From: Actinomycetes bacterium
GTDB lineage: Bacteria; Actinomycetota; Thermoleophilia; Solirubrobacterales; Solirubrobacteraceae
Length of the DNA stretch: 8,895 nt
Direction of reading: 5' to 3'
Assembly: GCA_023405705.1 (NCBI GenBank)
Contig: JAEXXR010000641.1
Span: forward strand, 1-8,895
Below are positions 1-5,823 of this stretch, piece by piece (the first letter of the stretch is position 1; each line of letters opens with the position of its first letter). The notes under the pieces were generated by a model. That model saw only the letters and a list, made by a program, of their open reading frames with translations. It ran no database searches and was not told where the DNA came from. The position numbers and the translations under genes are program-made.

Positions 1-404
1 CGGCGGGCCGCTTCCTGCTTGCTGTGCTTGCGGCCTCTCGGCGACGAGCGCGTCGGGTGGCGGCCGCGTGAGCCGGGGGTGGCGCGGGCATCCGCGTCGG
101 GCTCGGTGCGGGCGGTGTGCGTGCGTCTGTGGCCGGGCGCGTTTCTGCGCGCGTCGCGCGAGATCGCGATCCAGATGCCGCCGATCAGCAAGACGACCGC
201 GAGGCCGATGCCGATCACCGTCACGGCACCCATGTCGCCGTCGTCGTCGTCGTTCTCCTCGACCGGCGCGGGCGGTGGCGGCGTGTTCTGCTGCGGCACG
301 CCCTGCCCGGAATCCGGGAGGAACGGGTTGTCCTGCGCGAGCGCCGCCGCGGGGAGCGCGACGAGCGCCACGACGACGGCGATCAACGCGACGAAGCGGT
401 GCAT
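1..404 (-). CDS. Signal-peptide, single-pass membrane protein with basic tail (partial, C-terminus beyond window)
   Basis: This frame runs without a stop from an ATG at 404 to the window edge (134 codons seen). It begins with a signal peptide: MHR, a hydrophobic stretch of about 18 residues and a likely AxA cleavage site (AALAQ). The mature part starts DNPFLPDSG, followed by a Pro-rich stretch and an acidic patch (EENDDDDGD). A transmembrane helix follows (residues about 67-89), then SRDARR and a long Arg/His/Lys/Ser-rich tail. The predicted topology is N-terminus outside the membrane, basic tail in the cytoplasm. I recognise this architecture (NPFLP after the signal, RDARR after the helix) as a small uncharacterised family I associate with Solirubrobacterales; its function is unknown. 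No Shine-Dalgarno is visible, but TAGGCT lies 7 nt before the ATG, so the mRNA may be leaderless. Three AGA arginine codons are present. The reading frame is certain; the role is not. Confidence 0.82.
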   Translation of the reverse strand, partial: MHRFVALIAVVVALVALPAAALAQDNPFLPDSGQGVPQQNTPPPPAPVEENDDDDGDMGAVTVIGIGLAVVLLIGGIWIAISRDARRNAPGHRRTHTARTEPDADARATPGSRGRHPTRSSPRGRKHSKQEAAR

Positions 405-411
405 GGATGCG

Positions 412-417
412 AGCCTA
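412..417 (-). promoter_or_regulatory. Candidate -10 box (TAGGCT) of a leaderless promoter
   Basis: On the minus strand TAGGCT ends 7 nt before the ATG at 404, the spacing expected if transcription starts at or next to the start codon. The same hexamer serves as the proposed -10 of the ureohydrolase operon at 5767-5772. No convincing -35 is visible upstream, so this call is tentative. Confidence 0.35.
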
Positions 418-485
418 ACGCGCCCGCGCCGCCCGCGTGCGAGTTGTCCGCCGGCGACGCGCGCGAGGCGCGGTCGAGCGCGGAA

Positions 486-510
486 GCGGCGCCGCGCGAA
501 CCGGCGCCGC
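486..510 (-). terminator. GC-rich hairpin downstream of the five-gene operon
   Basis: The arms 486-494 (GCGGCGCCG) and 502-510 (CGGCGCCGC) are perfect reverse complements and form a 9-bp stem around a 7-nt loop. The structure lies 16 nt past the stop codon of the nucleotidyltransferase gene and before the next gene on the same strand. There is no U-tract on the minus strand (TTCC follows), so it would be a Rho-assisted or non-canonical actinobacterial terminator. It might instead protect the 3' end of the mRNA. The rest of 405-526 shows no gene. Confidence 0.5.
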
Positions 511-526
511 CCCGCACGCGAGGACC

Positions 527-1291
527 TCAGCCCTCGCGGTCGACCTCTTCGGGCAGCTCGTACCAGCGCTTGCGCTCGCCGATCCGCGCGCGCATCTTCC
601 ACGCGCGCGACTTCGGCTCGGCCTCCATCGCCGCGATCAGCGCGTCGATCGCGGTCGAGGCCGAGGCCGGCCCCTCACCGGAGGAGACCCCCTCGCGCAG
701 CCGCGCGAGGTTGAGCTCGAAGGTGTGGTGCAGGCCCCAGTCGCGGCCGGTCAGCGACGCCATCCGCGCCGGCTCGATCGCCGCCGGGTCGCCGTCGCCG
801 ACGTCGCAGCCGGACAGCAGCGCGTACAGGTCGCTGCGGTCCTTCGCGTTCAGCTCGACGATCTGCAGCTTCGTCATCACCAGGTCGGTCGCCGGCAGCG
901 ACGGCCCGGGACGGTCGAGGCTGTCGGCGAGCGGCAGCGCGTGGCACATCGAGAACTCGCCGACGAAGACGTCGACCTGCGCCTCGCTGGCCGGGTCGTG
1001 GAACAGCAGACGGCGTGAGCCGTTGAGCGCGTTGAACTCGGCAGCCGGCGCCCAGCCGCGCGCCGCCAGCAGCTCCTCCAGGCCGCGGCCGTCCTTGCGC
1101 CCGCAGATCACGTCCACGTCGCGGTAGGGGCGGTCGAAGGCCTGGTCGAAGCGGTCGGCGAGCAGCAGGCGGATCGCGATCCCGCCGAGCAGGCGGACGC
1201 GCAGGCCGCGCTCCTGCGCGTCGCTGACGATCCCCTGCCCTTCGGCGGGGAGGCGGTTCAGGAACGAGCCGGTGTCGGTCATGGCGCTCAT
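527..1291 (-). CDS. Nucleotidyltransferase-fold protein (MNT/AbiEii-like), target unknown
   Basis: Protein of 254 aa. Visible marks of the polymerase-beta-type nucleotidyltransferase fold are LLGGIAIRLL (residues 34-43), the metal-binding pair DVD (58-60) after RPYR, and a third acidic strand QVDVFVG (105-111, Asp107). A helical part then carries TKLQIVELNAKDRSD (140-154), resembling the K...KD..D pattern of AbiEii-like and other minimal nucleotidyltransferases. Such enzymes move NMP from an NTP to a tRNA, protein or small molecule; nothing here identifies the target. Related folds include toxin-type and aminoglycoside/lincosamide nucleotidyltransferases, so those roles remain possible. There is no adjacent antitoxin-like gene. 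It starts 4 nt after the metallophosphoesterase stop, so translation is probably coupled. A second ATG at 1282 (MTDTG...) has GAG 9 nt upstream and may be the true start. No AGA codons, unlike most neighbours. Confidence 0.72.
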   Translation of the reverse strand: MSAMTDTGSFLNRLPAEGQGIVSDAQERGLRVRLLGGIAIRLLLADRFDQAFDRPYRDVDVICGRKDGRGLEELLAARGWAPAAEFNALNGSRRLLFHDPASEAQVDVFVGEFSMCHALPLADSLDRPGPSLPATDLVMTKLQIVELNAKDRSDLYALLSGCDVGDGDPAAIEPARMASLTGRDWGLHHTFELNLARLREGVSSGEGPASASTAIDALIAAMEAEPKSRAWKMRARIGERKRWYELPEEVDREG

Positions 1292-1295
1292 CTCA

Positions 1296-2276
1296 TCATC
1301 CCGTGACGAACTGGTGGCGGGCGGTGTCGCCCTTCAGCTGGATCAACACGCCGGCGATGCGGCCGGTGTGGTAGTCGGAGCCGGGGTTGATCGAGAGCGT
1401 GCGGCCGATGTTGACGGCGCCCGGCGACTCGTGGACGTGACCGTGCAGCGACAGCATCGGCTGGTACTTCTCGATCAGCTCTCTGACCGCGGTCGAGCCG
1501 ACGCCGATCATCTTCGGCGCCGAGCCCGACATCACGACCGCGAGCGTCTCGTCCAGCTCCGGCGCGGTGTCGAGCGAGGAGTCGTACGGCGGCACGTGGA
1601 GGTTGAAGATCATCCTCGACATGTCGCCGGCCTCGTCCGCGAGCGCCGAGACGCGCGCGTAGATCTCCTCCTCGGTCAGCTCCCGCGGCGAGTCGAACGG
1701 CGTTCTGTTCGCGTAGCCGAGCGAGATCATCGAGTAGTCGCCGAATCTGACGATCCTCCCGTCGCACTCCTCGACCTTCGCCGCCTCCGCGATCGAGCGG
1801 TCGACGCCCTCGGGGTCGTCGTTGCCCGGCATCACGAAGCAGCGCATCTCCGGCGACAGGCGCTCGTCGGCGAGCGCCAGCCAGCGGTCGAAGGTGACCC
1901 GCATGACGTCGGCGAACCACTCCTCGCGCTCGTCCTCGGTCAGCCCGGCGACCCGCGCGACGTCCTCTCTGGACATCAGGTGCGGGTACATGCCGTTGTT
2001 GCGGATCTTGTGCTCCATCTCCTCCAGCTGGTCGCCGGAGACGACCGACTTCTGCCCGAACAGGTCGACGTGGTAGCCGTCGGCCTGCTCGACGAGCGGG
2101 ACGACGACCTTGCCGGTCACGTCGCCGCCCATCACGAGCACGTCGGCCTTGTAGGCGCCGGCCGCGTTGAGGAACTTCCGCCACAGCACCTCGGAGCCGT
2201 GGATGTCGGAGGCGTAGTACATCCGGGTGACGGCACCGCTGCCGCCACCCTTCTTGTCCTTCTTGAACAGACCCAT
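1296..2276 (-). CDS. Class III metallophosphoesterase with GNDD motif and a long insertion
   Basis: Protein of 326 aa with the full calcineurin-like motif series: SDIHG (Asp24, His26), MGGD (Asp52), PGNDD (151-154), NLHVPPY (His227) and LHGHVH (His280, His282), enough for a two-metal phosphatase or phosphodiesterase site. Where many relatives have GNHE or GNHD, the His is Asp here; non-His versions such as GNCD are known in YfcE-type phosphodiesterases. About 100 residues separate GGD from GND, including an acidic helical stretch, much longer than in small family members. The N-terminus is Lys/Gly-rich and low in complexity. No signal peptide, so cytoplasmic. It begins 5 nt after the permease stop with only a weak Shine-Dalgarno (GGCGG), and ends 4 nt before the nucleotidyltransferase. 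The substrate cannot be named. It has four AGA arginine codons. Confidence 0.85.
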   Translation of the reverse strand: MGLFKKDKKGGGSGAVTRMYYASDIHGSEVLWRKFLNAAGAYKADVLVMGGDVTGKVVVPLVEQADGYHVDLFGQKSVVSGDQLEEMEHKIRNNGMYPHLMSREDVARVAGLTEDEREEWFADVMRVTFDRWLALADERLSPEMRCFVMPGNDDPEGVDRSIAEAAKVEECDGRIVRFGDYSMISLGYANRTPFDSPRELTEEEIYARVSALADEAGDMSRMIFNLHVPPYDSSLDTAPELDETLAVVMSGSAPKMIGVGSTAVRELIEKYQPMLSLHGHVHESPGAVNIGRTLSINPGSDYHTGRIAGVLIQLKGDTARHQFVTG

Positions 2277-2281
2277 CTAGA

Positions 2282-3892
2282 TCACGCCGCCGGCAGCTCG
2301 CGGTAGGCGAGGTCGACGTCGATGCCCTGGCGCTTGCGGATCGCGCGCGAGATCCACCAGATCGCGATGCCGGCGAGGTAGATGCCGGCGACGAGGAAGA
2401 TCTTGCCGCTGTTGGCCTCCAGCGAGACGCCGGAGTTCGGGTCCCACAGCAGGATCGCGATCGCGCCGCCGAAGCCGAGGATCGCGAGCGAGCCGACCGC
2501 CGTCAGCACCGGGATCCCGAGCACCTTGCCGCTGTAGGGCGAGGAGGCGACGAGGTCCGGGTGGCGGTACGGCAGCAGCGTGCCGGCGATCGCCGTCACC
2601 AGCAGCGGCAGCGTCAGGCCCAGGAGCGCCGCGATCGAGCTGAACCAGTCGGTGAACGAGTAGATCGCGGTCGAGCCGATCGACAGCACCAGCATCACGC
2701 CGATCGCGATCAGCGGCGAGCGCGAGCGCGGGTCGACGTACGACAGCTTCGCCGGCATCACGTTGTCGAACGACCAGGCGAACATGTTGCGGGAGACGAG
2801 CATCAGCGTCTGCGGCAGCCACGTCAGCAGGCCGATCGTGAAGCCGATGATCGCGATCGCGCCGATCACCGGGCTGCCGGCGGCGATGCCGATCAGCTCC
2901 GGGTAGGCCGGCGCGCCCGCCGCGAAGCCGTAGGCGGCCGGGTCGGCGAGGCTGAACATCGAGGCGTAGTCGTAGCCGACCACGTGCGTGAAGGTCGGGA
3001 CCATGCAGAGCAGCACGACCACGGCGAGCGCGACGGCGCCGGGCATCGAGTACATGTGGGTCCGCTTCGCGAGGCGGATCTCGCCGGCGAAGTAGTTCGA
3101 CGAGAAGATGAAGCCGAAGATGAACCAGAAGACCGAGACCGCTCTCAGCGTCATCTCGAAGCTGAAATCGGCCGGGGCGAAGCCCATCTCCGCCGCCGAG
3201 GCGGCCAGTCTGCCGGCCGCGTCCTGCACGCCGAAGTGGGCGGCGTACTCGTTGAAGTTGGCGACGAAGGTCGCGTTGCTCGTGAAGAGGCCGACGAGCA
3301 CCGGCACGATGATCGCGCCGAGCAGGTAGAGGCTGAACGCGACGACCTGGATCTTGAAGAAGAGGCGCACGCCGCCGAGCGCGAATATCAGCGCCGAGAC
3401 GATCAGCACCGCGGTGCCGGTGATGAAGAGGCCCGGTCTGGTCGAGAACCAGTCGCCGAAGGAGAGCCACGAGTCGCCGGCGCCGAAGCCGGCCATCATG
3501 CGGCCGAAGGCGCCGAAGCCGTACGCGGCGATGTAGGTCGAGTAGACGCCGATCACGATCGCCAGCCAGACCGAGTAGGAGAAGTTGCCGGCGAAGCCGA
3601 TCGACGGGTGCAGCGAGCGGCTGTTGAAGACGTAGTCGCCGCCGGTGCGCGGCATCAGCTGCGTCAGCATCGCGTACAGGAAGGCGCCCGGCAGGCCGAG
3701 GCAGGCGGCGATCAGGAACGCGAGCAGGGCGCTGGCGCCTGGATAGAAGCCGGCGAACAGCCAGAAGAAGGCGAACGTCAGGCCGACGCTCGACCACAGC
3801 AGGTTGTAGAAGAGCGCGTCACGCGTGCGCCCTTCCCGGACGAGGCCGGTCGCTCTGCGGGTGAACAACCCCGGCTGGGTGTCGCTGCTCAT
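2282..3892 (-). CDS. APC-superfamily amino acid/polyamine permease
   Basis: Protein of 536 aa with about 12 hydrophobic helices, the first at roughly residues 31-52. After helix 2 it has PRTGGDYVFNSRSLHP, a hallmark of the amino acid-polyamine-organocation family (PRSGGDYV...R-x-LHP in relatives). A longer hydrophilic loop with TSNATFVANFNEYAAHFG lies mid-protein, and the C-terminal tail is short and charged. It should carry an amino acid, polyamine or related cation by proton coupling across the inner membrane. Its ATG overlaps the nitrilase stop in an ATGA (3889-3892), with an excellent AGGAGG at 3899-3904, 6 nt before the start, so it can be translated strongly. Position after a ureohydrolase and an amidase suggests it imports their precursor, perhaps a guanidino compound or arginine-related amine; this is inferred. 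Four AGA codons. Exact substrate unknown. Confidence 0.9.
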   Translation of the reverse strand: MSSDTQPGLFTRRATGLVREGRTRDALFYNLLWSSVGLTFAFFWLFAGFYPGASALLAFLIAACLGLPGAFLYAMLTQLMPRTGGDYVFNSRSLHPSIGFAGNFSYSVWLAIVIGVYSTYIAAYGFGAFGRMMAGFGAGDSWLSFGDWFSTRPGLFITGTAVLIVSALIFALGGVRLFFKIQVVAFSLYLLGAIIVPVLVGLFTSNATFVANFNEYAAHFGVQDAAGRLAASAAEMGFAPADFSFEMTLRAVSVFWFIFGFIFSSNYFAGEIRLAKRTHMYSMPGAVALAVVVLLCMVPTFTHVVGYDYASMFSLADPAAYGFAAGAPAYPELIGIAAGSPVIGAIAIIGFTIGLLTWLPQTLMLVSRNMFAWSFDNVMPAKLSYVDPRSRSPLIAIGVMLVLSIGSTAIYSFTDWFSSIAALLGLTLPLLVTAIAGTLLPYRHPDLVASSPYSGKVLGIPVLTAVGSLAILGFGGAIAILLWDPNSGVSLEANSGKIFLVAGIYLAGIAIWWISRAIRKRQGIDVDLAYRELPAA

Positions 3893-4698
3893 CGGTTTCC
3901 TCCTTGGACGCTGGGTGTCGACGACGAGACCTTCACGACCGGCAGGTCGTCGCGCAAGTGGGCGAGATAGTCGACGTCGTCGCCGGCCGACGCGCCGACC
4001 GGCACCTCGACGAGCTGGACGGACTCGCCGGCGCCCAGCTCCGCGAGCGGCCGGCCGTCCGGGCCGATCGCGGCGCTGAGGCCGACGAAGTCGAGGCCCG
4101 ACTCGGCCCCGACGCGGTTGACGTAGACGTGCGGCAGGCGGTTGTCGAGCGCGCGCGCCCGGGCGGCGAGCGCGTGGTCGGGCCCGTACGGCTCCATGTT
4201 CGCCGCCAGCGTGACGAGCAACTCCGCGCCGGCGCGCGCGAGCGCCCGCGCCGGCTCGGGGAACTCGACGTCGAAGCAGATCAGCGGGGCGATCCGCCGC
4301 CCCGCCAGCTCGACGACGCGCAGCTCGCCGCCGGCCGCGAAGGCCGCCCGCTCGCCGCTGCCGAAGAGATGGGTCTTGCGGTACGTCGCGACGAGCGAGC
4401 CGTCGCGCTCGACGCAGGCGACCGCGTTCGCGACGCGGCCCTCCTCCGTGCGCTCCATGAAGCCGAGGAGCAGCGCGGTGCCGTGCCTGCGGGCGACCGC
4501 GCGGACGGCCGCCAGCGGCGACTCCTCGGCGCCGATCGCCAGCTCCGCGGCGCGGCTGGGGTCGTACCCGGTCAGGAACAGCTCCGGGAAGACCGCCAGC
4601 TCGGCGTCGGGGTTGGCGGCGATCGCCGCGGCGACGGCCGCGGCGTTGGCGTCGAGGTCGCCGGGCACGGGCGTCAGCTGTGCGAGCAGGACGCGCAT
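3889..4698 (-). CDS. Nitrilase-superfamily carbon-nitrogen hydrolase (amidase)
   Basis: Protein of 269 aa, the usual length for a single-domain member. The Glu-Lys-Cys catalytic triad is visible: Glu39 in VFPELFLTGYD, Lys108 in TYRKTHLF and Cys141 in PLICFDVEFPE. The MRVLLAQLTPVPGDLDAN start is also typical. Such enzymes hydrolyse amides or carbamoyl groups to an acid plus ammonia; true nitrile hydrolysis is less common in this branch. It follows the ureohydrolase by 6 nt and overlaps the permease start by 4 nt. In this setting, good guesses are a 4-guanidinobutyramide amidase, or an N-carbamoylputrescine or omega-amidase type enzyme. The sequence alone does not choose, and no agmatine deiminase is present to make N-carbamoylputrescine. 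It lacks AGA arginine codons although it is Arg-rich, unlike its operon neighbours. Confidence 0.9.
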   Translation of the reverse strand: MRVLLAQLTPVPGDLDANAAAVAAAIAANPDAELAVFPELFLTGYDPSRAAELAIGAEESPLAAVRAVARRHGTALLLGFMERTEEGRVANAVACVERDGSLVATYRKTHLFGSGERAAFAAGGELRVVELAGRRIAPLICFDVEFPEPARALARAGAELLVTLAANMEPYGPDHALAARARALDNRLPHVYVNRVGAESGLDFVGLSAAIGPDGRPLAELGAGESVQLVEVPVGASAGDDVDYLAHLRDDLPVVKVSSSTPSVQGGNR

Positions 4699-4704
4699 GG
4701 GAGA

Positions 4705-5715
4705 TCAGGCCTCGCGGCCGGCCTCCGCGAGCATGCGGTCCAGGCCCGCTCTCGCGCCGGCGTGGAAGGCCATCGCCTCAAGCGCGACGCGGCCGGCGAT
4801 CGAGCAGGTCGGCGAGGTCGCGCCGGCCTCGAGGCTCGGCGCCGCCTCGACGACGTCGACGCCGACGAGGCCGTCCTGGCAGATGCCGCGCACCAGCTCG
4901 ATCGCCTCGCGGCTGGTGAGGCCGCCGGGCGAGGGGCAGCAGGTGCCCAGGGCGTAGGCGGCGTCGAGCGAGTCGACGTCGAAGGAGAGGTAGATGCCGT
5001 CGCCGGCGCCCGCGATCTCGCGCGCCTTGTCGGCGGCCCATCTGGTGCCCTTCTCCCAGATCTCCTCGAGCCAGATGATCGTGATGCCCTTCTCGCGGCA
5101 GTAGGCCAGCTCGGTGCGCGGGTTCATCCAGCCCGAGATGCCGACGAGCGCGATCTTCGCCGGGTCGAAGCCGGCGTCGACGGCGCGCGTGACGGGGCAG
5201 CAGTGGTTGAGCTCCTCGCCGCCGACGTCGGGCGCGGTGTCGAGGTGCATGTCGACGAGCACGAGGCCCGGGTCGGCGACGCGCTCGCGCACCGCGCGGA
5301 CGGCCGGGATCGTGATCGAGTGGTCGCCGCCGAGCGTCACCGGCAGCGCGCCCGCGTCGAGGATCGCGCCGATGTCGGCCTGCGCGCGGGCGAAGGTCTC
5401 GACCGCGTTGGCGAGCACGACGTCGCAGTCGCCCGTGTCGACCGGGTTCAGGTCGAGCAGGTCGAAGTCGAGCGTCGCGTTGTAGGTCAGGAACTGCGCG
5501 GAGACCTCGCGGATCCCCCGCGGCCCGTAGTTGGCGCCGGTCCGGCTGATGTTGGTCGCGTCCCACGGCAGGCCGTAGATCGCCGCCTTGGCGCCGTGCG
5601 CCTTGAGCGCGTCGGCGTCGGCCGGGACGTGCGGCAGGCGCAGGAACGAGCCGACGAGCCCGGCATGCAGCAGGCTGGTCCACATCGTCGGATCAGACGC
5701 AGGGGTGTTCGACAT
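4705..5715 (-). CDS. Ureohydrolase (arginase/agmatinase/guanidinobutyrase family)
   Basis: Protein of 336 aa with all six binuclear-metal ligands: GGDHS (His132), DMHLD (Asp155, His157, Asp159) and SFDVDSLD (Asp246, Asp248). The family pattern SRTGANYGPRGIRE occurs at residues 57-70 and VDVVE near the end. Such enzymes split a guanidino group to urea plus an amine; substrates include arginine, agmatine, guanidinobutyrate, guanidinopropionate and guanidine. Several active-site loop residues are atypical: NHCCP where relatives often have a HGT-like loop, and AAYALGTCCPSPGG where they have PAxAPGTGxPxPGG. The substrate is therefore left open. I place the start at ATG 5715 because GAGGAGGGAG stands upstream; an in-frame TTG at 5754 would overlap the proposed operator. 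It is first in a five-gene operon with a divergent LacI regulator. Two AGA codons. Confidence 0.88.
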   Translation of the reverse strand: MSNTPASDPTMWTSLLHAGLVGSFLRLPHVPADADALKAHGAKAAIYGLPWDATNISRTGANYGPRGIREVSAQFLTYNATLDFDLLDLNPVDTGDCDVVLANAVETFARAQADIGAILDAGALPVTLGGDHSITIPAVRAVRERVADPGLVLVDMHLDTAPDVGGEELNHCCPVTRAVDAGFDPAKIALVGISGWMNPRTELAYCREKGITIIWLEEIWEKGTRWAADKAREIAGAGDGIYLSFDVDSLDAAYALGTCCPSPGGLTSREAIELVRGICQDGLVGVDVVEAAPSLEAGATSPTCSIAGRVALEAMAFHAGARAGLDRMLAEAGREA

Positions 5716-5724
5716 CGAGGTCTC

Positions 5725-5732
5725 TCCCTCCT
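5725..5732 (-). promoter_or_regulatory. Ribosome binding site fixing the ureohydrolase start
   Basis: The minus strand reads AGGAGGGAG here. AGGAGG ends 11 nt and the inner GGAG ends 8-9 nt before the ATG at 5715. This supports 5715 rather than the TTG at 5754, which has no such site. Confidence 0.7.
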
Positions 5733-5735
5733 CAT

Positions 5736-5753
5736 TGGAAAGACGTTTTTGCA
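5736..5753. promoter_or_regulatory. Putative LacI-family operator 1 (CpG-centred palindrome)
   Basis: The 18-mer TGGAAAGACGTTTTTGCA is symmetric at 7 of 9 base pairs around a central CpG, the layout expected for LacI/PurR regulators. It shares 13 of 17 aligned bases with operator 2, 36 bp away. It lies just downstream of the predicted start of the ureohydrolase transcript (about +7 to +24), where bound repressor would block initiation or elongation. Confidence 0.6.
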
Positions 5754-5766
5754 ACTTCCTGCCGTC

Positions 5767-5796
5767 AGCCTAGAGAAAACGCTTTTGCATTGTCAA
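5767..5796 (-). promoter_or_regulatory. Promoter of the ureohydrolase operon
   Basis: On the minus strand a perfect -35 TTGACA (5791-5796) is followed after 18 nt by TAGGCT (5767-5772), close to the TTGAC-N18-TAGRRT type of actinobacterial promoter. The transcript would start near 5760, giving a leader of about 45 nt before the ATG at 5715. Operator 2 fills almost exactly the spacer between the two hexamers. Confidence 0.62.
5772..5789. promoter_or_regulatory. Putative LacI-family operator 2, in the promoter spacer
   Basis: AGAGAAAACGCTTTTGCA matches operator 1 in the CpG centre, the TTTTGCA right arm and parts of the left arm, but is less symmetric (5 of 9 pairs). It sits between the -35 and -10 of the operon promoter and overlaps the proposed -35 of lacI, so one bound dimer could repress both directions. 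Confidence 0.55.
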
Positions 5797-5812
5797 CGTC
5801 CACGCGGATAAT
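5785..5812 (+). promoter_or_regulatory. Promoter of the lacI-family gene
   Basis: TTGCAT (5785-5790), a 16-nt spacer and GATAAT (5807-5812) make a fair sigma70-type promoter on the plus strand. The ATG at 5824 lies only 11 nt past the -10 and no Shine-Dalgarno precedes it, so the transcript would have almost no leader. The -35 overlaps operator 2, which suggests autoregulation. Confidence 0.5.
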
Positions 5813-5823
5813 CTGTCTGCTCC

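Noticed and set aside
2561..3970. Long plus-strand open frame (469 codons) opposite the permease
   Set aside because: Composition is Arg/Asp/Glu/Ala-biased with no domain, and it mirrors membrane helices of the clear permease on the other strand.
5716..5754. Upstream TTG start for the ureohydrolase at 5754
   Set aside because: It has no Shine-Dalgarno and overlaps the operator, whereas ATG 5715 has AGGAGGGAG upstream.
3904..5811. Long plus-strand open frame (over 600 codons) opposite the nitrilase and ureohydrolase
   Set aside because: Its product is a monotonous Arg/Ala/Asp/Val-rich string with no family motif, and it lies opposite two genes with intact catalytic motifs. At this GC content long antisense frames arise by chance.
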